This document shows, piece by piece, positions 1 to 6,920 of a stretch of DNA of 9,773 nt. The position numbers and the translations under genes are program-made. The DNA lies in assembly GCA_011526395.1 (NCBI GenBank), contig WTHW01000094.1, positions 1-9,773 on the forward strand. The letters are read 5' to 3'. The notes under the pieces were generated by a model that ran no database searches, was not told the origin of the DNA, and worked only from the letters and a program-made list of their open reading frames with translations. The stretch's first letter is position 1; every line of letters begins with the position of its first letter. Source of the stretch: Alphaproteobacteria bacterium. Its GTDB lineage: Bacteria > Pseudomonadota > Alphaproteobacteria > Puniceispirillales > Puniceispirillaceae.

Positions 1-1
1 C

Positions 2-967
2 ATCGGAAGATCAGTGCTTCGTGCATCACTAGAGGCTGGTTATGAAGATGTGCAAATTACTGCGGTCAATGACCTTGGTGATTTGGATACCAATTGTCAT
101 TTGCTTAACTATGATTCAGTCCATGGACGTATGACGCCGCAGGCAGTTGTTGAAGATGGAAAAATTGTTGCAGGTGGTCAAACAATCCGCTTTAGCGCTG
201 AGCCAAATCCAGCTGCCATTGATTGGAATGATGTGGATGTTGTTTTTGAGTGTACTGGTATTTTTACAGCGCGTGAAAAGGCTGCGCTTCACCTTCGTGA
301 AAATGTGAAACATGTTGTTGTCTCAGCTCCTGCAAGCGGCGCTGATATTACGGCTGTTTATGGCGTAAACCATAATCAAATTACGAGCGATCACGCCATT
401 ATTTCAAACGCATCATGCACAACCAATTGTCTCTCTCCGATTGCAAAAACACTTAATAATGCCATTGGAATAAAAACAGGTTACATGACAACTGTCCACG
501 CTTACACAGGTGACCAATGTTTGCAGGATAGCCTTCACAAAGACCTAAGACGTGCGAGAGCGGCTGCAATGTCTATGGTGCCAACCGCAACTGGTGCGGC
601 GCGCGCTGTAGGATTGGTATTGCCAGAATTGCAGGGTAAAATTGATGGTTCTGCCATTCGCGTCCCGACAGCCAATGTATCAGTTTGTGATTTCAAATTT
701 ATGTCAGAAAGGCAAACAACTGCTGAAGAGGTGAATAATCTCTTGATAGCAGCTGCAGAAAACGAATTGAAGGGTGTGTTGGGCGTTAGTGACAAGCCAT
801 TAGTATCTATTGATTTTAATCATGATAGCCACTCATCCATCATAGCGCTTGATCAGACAACGGTCACGCAAGATGGCATGGTCAGGGTGTTAGCTTGGTA
901 TGATAATGAATGGGGTTTCTCAAATCGAATGATTGATGTGGCGCATCATATCGCTCATATGCAATAA
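2..967 (+). CDS. gap: Glyceraldehyde-3-phosphate dehydrogenase, 5'-truncated by window edge
   Basis: Cytosolic enzyme that oxidises and phosphorylates glyceraldehyde-3-phosphate to 1,3-bisphosphoglycerate, using the triose phosphate made by the KDPG aldolase encoded downstream. The frame is open from the first complete codon and begins IGRSVLRASLEAG, the end of the usual N-terminal Rossmann motif (GFGRIGRxxLR). About 10 to 12 residues therefore lie outside the window, and the GTG at 14 is an internal valine codon, not a start. Seen in the 321 visible residues: AVNDLGDLDT, whose Asp after the second strand fits NAD preference; LNYDSVHGRM; the active-site block SNASCTTNC with the catalytic Cys codon at 416-418; and TTVHAYTGDQ with the catalytic His 27 residues later, the family's spacing. 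The C-terminus WYDNEWGFSNRM is also standard. The ROK gene follows after a short gap, so gap is probably co-transcribed with the pathway genes. Identification is very secure; NAD rather than NADP use is inferred. Confidence 0.97.
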   Translation: MGRSVLRASLEAGYEDVQITAVNDLGDLDTNCHLLNYDSVHGRMTPQAVVEDGKIVAGGQTIRFSAEPNPAAIDWNDVDVVFECTGIFTAREKAALHLRENVKHVVVSAPASGADITAVYGVNHNQITSDHAIISNASCTTNCLSPIAKTLNNAIGIKTGYMTTVHAYTGDQCLQDSLHKDLRRARAAAMSMVPTATGAARAVGLVLPELQGKIDGSAIRVPTANVSVCDFKFMSERQTTAEEVNNLLIAAAENELKGVLGVSDKPLVSIDFNHDSHSSIIALDQTTVTQDGMVRVLAWYDNEWGFSNRMIDVAHHIAHMQ

Positions 968-993
968 AGGTTTATGCAATAGAGTGAAATCAT

Positions 994-997
994 AGGA
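994..997 (+). promoter_or_regulatory. Ribosome binding site of the ROK regulator gene (decides its start)
   Basis: AGGA lies 7 bases before the ATG at 1005 but only 1 base before the ATG at 999. The spacing favours 1005 as the real start, removing two residues (MN) from the longer reading. No better Shine-Dalgarno match is placed for the 999 start; AGAG at 981-984 is 14 bases away. Confidence 0.6.
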
Positions 998-1004
998 TAT
1001 GAAT

Positions 1005-2252
1005 ATGGTAAGCCTTCCTAAACGTGAATTGGGTAGTAACCAGATTGGGTTAGGTCAATATAACGAGCGGTTAATCTTATCACTGGTGCGTCGCGAGCCA
1101 GGTATTGCAAAAGCAGAGCTTGCCCGCATTACCAAACTTACCCCTCAAACCATATCCGTTATTGTCAATCGTTTCATTGAAGATGGATTTATCATCACTG
1201 GGCAAAAACAAAGAGGTAAGGTGGGTAAGCCATCTACAGGTTTGCTTTTGAACCCAGAGGGCGCATTTTCTATCGGCGTAAAGATTGGCCGCCGTTCGCT
1301 AGATGTTATTTTGATGGCCTTCGATGGTACGATAACACAACGGAATATTACCTATCACAATTTCCCAGAGCCGGCAAAAACGCTACCAGCGATCGAAGAA
1401 GAAATTACGAGACTCAAGACACTATTAGGTGAAGAAAAATGCCAAAGATTAATTGGCGTTGGTTTGGCGGCGCCCGGTGCTTTGTCTAGCTGGTCTCATG
1501 AATTTGAAACATCACTGGAAATGATGGCAGCATGGCAAGATGTTGATCTGCAGTCAGAAATAGCTTCATTCTCAGGGTTGCCGGTATCTATGATGAATGA
1601 TGTATCTGCCGCATGCCTTGCTGAATTGTCGCTGAATAAAGCGCGCCATTCCCAAGATTTTTTATATATTTATGTCGGCACCTTCATTGGTGGTGGTATT
1701 GTTATGAATGGCAAATTATTGTCTGGATTTTCCGGCAATGCAGCATCACTAGCATCTATGCCACTTGGCACAGTCAACAATGGTGAAACCCCTTCACAGC
1801 TTATTTCAAGAGCGTCTCTAAGGTCGCTAGAAAAAAGCTTAAATGACAATGGTCACAAAATTCAAAGCCTGCATGGCTACGATGCGTTGTCTGGTGAAGT
1901 GCTTGAATTGTTTGATAAATGGGCAGACGAGGCGGCACCTGCCATTGCTGGTGCGATTGTTAATGCTCATGCTGTCTTAGATTCAGAGATGATCGTTATT
2001 GACGGCACATTGCCGGCACCGCAATTAAAATCACTGATTGCGAAGGTGAAAAAGGCCTTGTCTGATTATGATTTGACAGGGTTGCAAATGCCAAAATTTG
2101 ATCAGGGAAAAATAGGGTACGAAGCACGTGCGTTAGGTGGTGCATTCATACCAGTATATGCTCATTTTGCCCCAGATCGTGATGTATTTTTAAAGCTGAT
2201 CAATAAAAGTCAGCAAATTGGTCAATCAATATTGTCAGCTAAAATTAGCTAG
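1005..2252 (+). CDS. ROK-family transcriptional regulator (winged helix plus degenerate ROK domain)
   Basis: Probable DNA-binding regulator of the surrounding Entner-Doudoroff genes, 415 residues from the ATG at 1005 (417 from 999). Residues about 17-75 form a MarR-like winged helix-turn-helix (AELARITKLTPQTISVIVNR, then a basic wing QRGKVGKPS). Residues about 88-385 are a ROK fold: GVGLAAPG near 151-158, NDVSAACLAE at 198-207 and VGTFIGGGIV at 224-233. The family's kinase phosphate loop (DxGGTxxR) is replaced by GVKIGRRSLD. The GExGH stretch reads GNAASLASMP, and the CxCGxxGCxE zinc cluster is absent, so sugar kinase activity and a structural zinc site are unlikely. From memory, alphaproteobacterial ROK repressors often show this pattern. 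Its place between gap and zwf suggests control of the operon, possibly in response to a sugar or sugar phosphate; the ligand cannot be read from sequence. Confidence 0.88.
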   Translation: MVSLPKRELGSNQIGLGQYNERLILSLVRREPGIAKAELARITKLTPQTISVIVNRFIEDGFIITGQKQRGKVGKPSTGLLLNPEGAFSIGVKIGRRSLDVILMAFDGTITQRNITYHNFPEPAKTLPAIEEEITRLKTLLGEEKCQRLIGVGLAAPGALSSWSHEFETSLEMMAAWQDVDLQSEIASFSGLPVSMMNDVSAACLAELSLNKARHSQDFLYIYVGTFIGGGIVMNGKLLSGFSGNAASLASMPLGTVNNGETPSQLISRASLRSLEKSLNDNGHKIQSLHGYDALSGEVLELFDKWADEAAPAIAGAIVNAHAVLDSEMIVIDGTLPAPQLKSLIAKVKKALSDYDLTGLQMPKFDQGKIGYEARALGGAFIPVYAHFAPDRDVFLKLINKSQQIGQSILSAKIS

Positions 2253-2272
2253 ATTGACGCAGGAGCCAGAAA

Positions 2273-3778
2273 ATGGAAATGACGCATAACAAATCTTTGC
2301 CTGAAACAGCGACAATATCGCCCAGCGACTATGTCATTGTTGGCGGCACAGGAGATTTGGCGCTACGAAAGATTTTTCCAGCTCTGTTTTATCGTTACAT
2401 TGACGGCCAAATTAATGATCAATTTCGATTGTTTGCTGCATCACGCAAAGTGCCTTCAATAGAAGAGTTTGCCTCAAAATTGCGCGATTTCTGCGCTGAT
2501 GCAATTGCGCAAGCACAGGATGGTGAAACGCGGTTTGCTGAGTTCATATCTATCATTCATCTAATTGCGATTGATATTGTTTCAGGTGAAGGTGGCGAGG
2601 TTTTAAAAGAGCATCTTAATCAGAAAGCAAGCGAAACTAGACCTGTTATTTTCTACCTTGCTATTTCTCCTTCTTTATTTGGCAAGGCTTGTCAGTCATT
2701 TGATCGCTTAGGGCTTGTTACGTCATCTGCGCGTCTTGTGGTCGAAAAACCGCTTGGTCGTGATGCGCAATCCGCGCGCGCTATTAATGATGAGTTGCGC
2801 GCAGTGTTTGACGAGAGAGCTATCTATCGTATCGACCATTATCTTGGCAAAGAAACAGTGCAGAACCTGATGGCGTTGCGTTTTGCCAATACAATTTTTG
2901 AAAGCCAGTGGAACAATACATTCATTGATAATATACAGATTACAGTGGCTGAATCTGTTGGACTTGAGGGCCGCGCCTCATATTATGATAATTATGGCGC
3001 ATTAAGGGATATGGTGCAAAACCACCTCATGCAGCTAGTATGTTTGGTGGCAATGGAACCGCCTGCATCCTTTACAGCAGATCAAGTGCGAGATGAAAAA
3101 CTTCGTGTTTTAAGGGCCTTGCGGCCTATTCATGAAGACACGCTGAAGGATCATCTGGTCATCGGACAATATGGTGCGGGGTCGATTGATGGCGAACAGA
3201 CAGCGTCTTATGCTGAGGAGTTGGGTCAAGAATCAAACACTGACACATTCGTAGCGTTAAAATTATATATTGAGAATTGGCGTTGGGCAGGTGTGCCTTT
3301 TTACATTCGCACTGGTAAAAGAATGGCTGTCAGGGCGTCAGAAATCATTGTCACCTTTAAAAAGCGATCACATGATATCTTTGCAAGTGCGAATGGGGCG
3401 GAAAATAATGAAGCCAATCGATTGGTCATAAGGCTTCAGCCGCAAGAAGGTTTGCAATTGCAACTTATCAGCAAACAACCGGGTCCAGGGGGTATGCGCT
3501 TATTCCCATCACAGCTTAACCTCTCATTTGATGACACATTTAAGACAAGGCTACCAGATGCCTATGAGAGATTGTTGATGGATGTTGCACGCGGTAATCA
3601 GACGTTATTCATGCGTCATGATGAGGTCATAGCCGCATGGGATTTCATCGACCCTATTATTTCAGCGGCGCATTTTATTGCACCTGAGATATATGAATCA
3701 GGTTCCTATGGACCAGAATCTCAAAAGTCTCTCTTTGATGATGAAACACAAAACTGGCACAACCCCGAAGGCGCATGA
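2273..3778 (+). CDS. zwf: Glucose-6-phosphate 1-dehydrogenase
   Basis: Oxidises glucose-6-phosphate to 6-phosphoglucono-delta-lactone with reduction of NAD(P)+, the entry step of the Entner-Doudoroff and oxidative pentose phosphate routes. The 501-residue product has the usual full length. The nucleotide-binding loop GGTGDLALRK is at 24-33. Arg58 in AASRK sits where the family contacts the 2'-phosphate of NADP, so NADP use is likely. The substrate motif RIDHYLGK is at 186-193. The second catalytic region, QNHLMQ at 249-254, holds His251, the likely general base. PFYIRTGKRM is the conserved C-terminal domain motif. AGGAG at 2261-2265 is 7 bases before the ATG at 2273 and 13 before the in-frame ATG at 2279, supporting the first. 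The gene begins 20 bases after the ROK stop and is followed closely by pgl, whose product hydrolyses its lactone. Confidence 0.98.
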   Translation: MEMTHNKSLPETATISPSDYVIVGGTGDLALRKIFPALFYRYIDGQINDQFRLFAASRKVPSIEEFASKLRDFCADAIAQAQDGETRFAEFISIIHLIAIDIVSGEGGEVLKEHLNQKASETRPVIFYLAISPSLFGKACQSFDRLGLVTSSARLVVEKPLGRDAQSARAINDELRAVFDERAIYRIDHYLGKETVQNLMALRFANTIFESQWNNTFIDNIQITVAESVGLEGRASYYDNYGALRDMVQNHLMQLVCLVAMEPPASFTADQVRDEKLRVLRALRPIHEDTLKDHLVIGQYGAGSIDGEQTASYAEELGQESNTDTFVALKLYIENWRWAGVPFYIRTGKRMAVRASEIIVTFKKRSHDIFASANGAENNEANRLVIRLQPQEGLQLQLISKQPGPGGMRLFPSQLNLSFDDTFKTRLPDAYERLLMDVARGNQTLFMRHDEVIAAWDFIDPIISAAHFIAPEIYESGSYGPESQKSLFDDETQNWHNPEGA

Positions 3779-3783
3779 AAGAG
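3778..3783 (+). promoter_or_regulatory. Ribosome binding site of pgl, overlapping the zwf stop codon
   Basis: AAAGAG starts on the last base of the zwf TGA and ends 7 bases before the ATG at 3791. It would be only 1 base from the TTG at 3785, so ATG 3791 is the better start. The overlap with the stop codon suggests that pgl translation is coupled to zwf. Confidence 0.55.
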
Positions 3784-3790
3784 TTTGATC

Positions 3791-4411
3791 ATGACAATAA
3801 ACGCAAAAAATGTTGCTGATTATCTTTTGAACAAATTGAAGGTAGCCATTTCTAAAAAAGGCACAGCAACCTTAGTCGTGTCTGGTGGCTCTAGCCCAAT
3901 ACCAGTTTTTGAGGCTCTTGTCGCATCTGAATTTGACTGGGAAAATGTGGTTATCACATTGGTTGATGAGCGGGCAGTTGCATCAGATCATGTTGATTCA
4001 AATCACAAGTTGGTCCTCGACCATTTGCTATGCGGCAAGGTGGCAACGGCAAGTTTTATCCCCCTGTATGATAATCAGGCGGAATATGATAAAATCAGCG
4101 ATTGTGACGTGATCTTGCTTGGTATGGGAACAGATGGGCATTTTGCTTCATTGTTTCCCAATATGATTGGTGACGAAACTGCATTTGGTCTAGAGGCATT
4201 GCCACAAATCATAACAACCGGTCCAAATGGCAACCCAGAACATCCTCGTATTTCTATGAATTTGAGTATGATTGCAAATTGCGAAAATGTTTGCTTGTTA
4301 TTGCCAAATGCTGAAAAAATTGAATTATTTGAAAATGCGCGCGAAGACGTCAAGTTGCCTGTTCATTATCTGCAAAAGGCTTTTGGCGAGCGTTTGGTGA
4401 TATTTTCGTAA
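3791..4411 (+). CDS. pgl: 6-phosphogluconolactonase (DevB/NagB-like type)
   Basis: Hydrolyses 6-phosphogluconolactone from Zwf to 6-phosphogluconate, the substrate of Edd. The 206-residue product has the family's glucosamine-6-phosphate-isomerase-like fold signatures: the phosphate-binding loop VSGGSSP at 30-36, VDERAV at 58-63, the SNHKL stretch near 70-74 and LGMGTDGHFASLFP at 110-123, with the likely catalytic His117. It is somewhat short for the family, commonly about 220-240 residues, but both ends of the fold appear present and the frame is intact. The ATG at 3791 is preferred over the upstream in-frame TTG at 3785 (208 residues) because the Shine-Dalgarno-like AAAGAG is correctly spaced only for the ATG. 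Only 12 bases separate this start from the zwf stop, and edd begins 25 bases after the pgl stop. Confidence 0.95.
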   Translation: MTINAKNVADYLLNKLKVAISKKGTATLVVSGGSSPIPVFEALVASEFDWENVVITLVDERAVASDHVDSNHKLVLDHLLCGKVATASFIPLYDNQAEYDKISDCDVILLGMGTDGHFASLFPNMIGDETAFGLEALPQIITTGPNGNPEHPRISMNLSMIANCENVCLLLPNAEKIELFENAREDVKLPVHYLQKAFGERLVIFS

Positions 4412-4435
4412 AGCAACACGAAGGATAACGTAACC

Positions 4436-6253
4436 ATGTCACTTCATGAGACTGTAAAACAAGTCACAGATGCTATAATTGAACGAAGTCATGAGACACG
4501 TGCTGCATATCTGCAAGCTACGGCTGAAATGGCGCGCTCATCAGATCAAAATCGCAGTCAGGTTAGCTGTTCAAATCTTGCGCATGCTGGTGCCGCAGCA
4601 GGGCAAGATCAGGACGATATTACAGGCTTGTCAAATAGTGATAAGCCCAACATTGCGATTGTGACAGCTTATAATGACATGCTTTCAGCGCACCAGCCTT
4701 TTGAGACTTATCCACAAATGATACGCGCGGCGGCTCGTCAGAACGGTGCTACAGCACAAGTGGCTGGTGGTGTGCCAGCAATGTGTGATGGGGTTACGCA
4801 AGGTCGTCCCGGTATGGAGCTATCTTTGGCATCTCGCGATGTGATCGCGATGTCTACTGCGATTGCGTTATCACATGGAGTCTATGACGGCGCCCTATGT
4901 CTTGGTGTTTGTGATAAAATTATTCCAGGTCTTGTGATGGGGGCATTGTCCTTTGGTCATCTGCCAGTCATATTTGTGCCAGCAGGACCAATGCCTTCAG
5001 GGCTGCCAAATGATGAAAAAGCAGCTATCCGCAAGGCTTTTGCAAAAGGCGAAGTCGGCAGGGATGCGCTTCTGAAAGCAGAAATGTCTGCTTATCACGG
5101 TGCAGGTACATGTACGTTTTATGGGACTGCAAATTCCAACCAGATGTTAATGGAGATCATGGGGCTTCATTTGCCAGGTGGCACCTTTGTCAATCCGCAT
5201 GAAGATTTGCGACACGCACTCACAATCGAAGCCACCAAGCAAGCCATAAGCATTTCTAGAAAAAGTAACGATGTTCGCCCTATAGCTGAAGTGATTGACG
5301 AGAAGTCATTTGTGAATGCCATTATTGGGTTGCATGCTACGGGTGGTTCGACAAACCATGCCCTTCATTTACCTGCTATGGCGGCCGCAGCTGGTATCAT
5401 CCTCAACTGGGATGACTTTGACCGTTTATCAGAAGTGACGCCTTTATTGGCAAGGCTATATCCAAATGGCAGCGCTGATGTAAATCATTTTAATGCCGCT
5501 GGTGGTATGGGGTTTGTTATAAATCAGTTGTTGCAAGCAGGTCTGCTTCATGGAGATGCAAAAACCATTTGGGGTAATCAGCTCTCAGATTATGTGACAG
5601 AGCCGATGTTAGCTGATAATGGGCTTGATTGGAGACCTGCACAAACCAAATCACTCGACACGGATATATTGCGATATTGTGATGACCCGCATGCCGCAAA
5701 TGGTGGTCTGAAGATGTTATCAGGCAATCTTGGTCGTGCCGTTATGAAAATTTCTGCTGTTGCCAAAGAGCGTCATGTGATTACTGCGCCAGCTATGATA
5801 TTTGAAACAGAAGCAGAGGTGAAAGCTGCTTTTGAAGATGGCAATCTCAACCGTGATGTGGTTGTTGTGGTGCGTGGACAAGGTCCAGCAGCAACAGGCA
5901 TGCCAGAATTACACTCATTAACACCTTTGTTATCGATCTTGCAGGATAATGGGCATAAAGTTGCCTTATTGACTGATGGACGCATGTCAGGCGCTTCAGG
6001 AAAGGTCCCATCAGCTATTCATGTCACGCCAGAGGCGGCATTGGGTGGCCCAATTGGCCAGCTAAGAGACGGCGATATGGTTACCATTAACGCTATAACT
6101 GGTGAGATGACAACTGACGCGCCGCTTGGTCAAAGAGACGCTATAACAAACTATAAGTCAATGAATGCCGCTGGTTTTGGGCGCGGACTGTTCCAGGATT
6201 ATCGCGCTAATGTTGGCTCAGCAGAAAAAGGTGGCGGCCTGAAATTATGTTAG
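4436..6253 (+). CDS. edd: Phosphogluconate dehydratase (6-phosphogluconate dehydratase)
   Basis: Dehydrates 6-phosphogluconate to 2-keto-3-deoxy-6-phosphogluconate (KDPG), the step that defines the Entner-Doudoroff pathway. The 605-residue product matches the usual length of about 600. It belongs to the IlvD/Edd family of iron-sulfur dehydratases. Visible motifs are YNDMLSAHQPFE near 79-90, GGVPAMCDGVTQGRPGMELS at 111-130, LGVCDKIIPGL with Cys159, AGTCTFYGTANSNQM with Cys226 and, near the C-terminus, TDGRMSGASGKVPSAIH. Cys159 and Cys226 are the conserved ligands expected for the [4Fe-4S] cluster; Cys117 is a possible further ligand. The overall match favours Edd over dihydroxyacid dehydratase (IlvD), especially the YNDMLSAHQP block, as does the position between pgl and eda. 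AAGGA at 4421-4425 lies 10 bases before the ATG. The cluster should make the enzyme sensitive to oxidative stress, as is known for the family. Confidence 0.98.
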   Translation: MSLHETVKQVTDAIIERSHETRAAYLQATAEMARSSDQNRSQVSCSNLAHAGAAAGQDQDDITGLSNSDKPNIAIVTAYNDMLSAHQPFETYPQMIRAAARQNGATAQVAGGVPAMCDGVTQGRPGMELSLASRDVIAMSTAIALSHGVYDGALCLGVCDKIIPGLVMGALSFGHLPVIFVPAGPMPSGLPNDEKAAIRKAFAKGEVGRDALLKAEMSAYHGAGTCTFYGTANSNQMLMEIMGLHLPGGTFVNPHEDLRHALTIEATKQAISISRKSNDVRPIAEVIDEKSFVNAIIGLHATGGSTNHALHLPAMAAAAGIILNWDDFDRLSEVTPLLARLYPNGSADVNHFNAAGGMGFVINQLLQAGLLHGDAKTIWGNQLSDYVTEPMLADNGLDWRPAQTKSLDTDILRYCDDPHAANGGLKMLSGNLGRAVMKISAVAKERHVITAPAMIFETEAEVKAAFEDGNLNRDVVVVVRGQGPAATGMPELHSLTPLLSILQDNGHKVALLTDGRMSGASGKVPSAIHVTPEAALGGPIGQLRDGDMVTINAITGEMTTDAPLGQRDAITNYKSMNAAGFGRGLFQDYRANVGSAEKGGGLKLC

Positions 6254-6273
6254 TCATAAGATAGGAAATATAA

Positions 6274-6894
6274 ATGGCAAATCTTCGTTCTATTTTATCT
6301 CTTGGCCCCGTCATGCCTGTCATCGTCATAGATGATGCAAATGATGCAGTGCCGTTGGCAAATGCTCTTTTGGAAGGTGGCATCAACACAATTGAAGTGA
6401 CATTGCGGACGAGCGCCGCGCTCAAAGCGATGAGTGAAATTGCACAATCTTGTCCTGATATGGTCATTGGTGCAGGGACAGTGCTAGATGGCGAGCATGC
6501 AAGGCAAGCACTTGATGCAGGGGCGGTCTTTGCTGTTAGTCCAGGAGCGACACAATCTCTGATTGACGAATGTCAAGATGTGGGTCTTGATTTGCTGCCG
6601 GGCGCAAGCACCGCTAGCGAGGCCATGTCATTATGCGCGCAAGGGTTCGATACTTTAAAATTCTTCCCTGCTGTGCCAGCAGGTGGCGCCCCATTTTTGA
6701 AGTCTCTTGCTAGCCCGTTGCCGCAAATCACCTTCTGTCCTACTGGTGGTATAACACAACAAACAGCCAGTGATTTCTTGGCGCTTGATAATGTCATGTG
6801 TGTGGGTGGTTCTTGGCTTGCAACACGCCAAGATATTGCAAATAAAGATTTTGCAAAAATCACAGAGCGTGCGATAGCGGCATCTCAATTATAA
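6274..6894 (+). CDS. eda: KDPG aldolase (2-dehydro-3-deoxy-phosphogluconate aldolase, KHG/KDPG type)
   Basis: Cleaves KDPG made by Edd into pyruvate and glyceraldehyde-3-phosphate, the latter being the substrate of Gap. The 206-residue protein has the usual class I aldolase single (beta/alpha)8-barrel length. Catalytic features: IEVTLRT at 40-46 with general acid/base Glu41 and Arg45; GAGTVLDGEHARQALDAGA in the middle; LKFFPA with Schiff-base Lys129 (codon 6658-6660); and FCPTGGI, which binds substrate phosphate. The Glu, Arg and Lys each sit four residues earlier than E. coli Eda Glu45, Arg49 and Lys133, so spacing is preserved. AGGA at 6263-6266 is 7 bases before the ATG. It begins 20 bases after edd, the common edd-eda arrangement. 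Activity on 2-keto-4-hydroxyglutarate is possible for the family but cannot be judged here. Confidence 0.98.
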   Translation: MANLRSILSLGPVMPVIVIDDANDAVPLANALLEGGINTIEVTLRTSAALKAMSEIAQSCPDMVIGAGTVLDGEHARQALDAGAVFAVSPGATQSLIDECQDVGLDLLPGASTASEAMSLCAQGFDTLKFFPAVPAGGAPFLKSLASPLPQITFCPTGGITQQTASDFLALDNVMCVGGSWLATRQDIANKDFAKITERAIAASQL

Positions 6895-6920
6895 ATATCG
6901 CATCACAAAGAGGTAATATC

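Noticed and set aside
14..16. GTG at 14 as the start of gap
   Set aside because: The preceding codons in frame encode IGRS, part of the conserved N-terminal GAPDH motif, so translation starts outside the window.
1005..2252. ROK protein as the pathway's glucokinase
   Set aside because: It has an N-terminal DNA-binding domain and lacks the phosphate-loop, Glu/His and zinc motifs needed for ROK sugar kinase activity.
2254..2259. TTGACG resembling a -35 element before zwf
   Set aside because: No matching -10 element appears at the expected distance, and the position is only 14-19 bases before the start codon.
4436..6253. edd as a dihydroxyacid dehydratase (ilvD)
   Set aside because: The N-terminal YNDMLSAHQPFE block, the 605-residue length and the position between pgl and eda all match phosphogluconate dehydratase.
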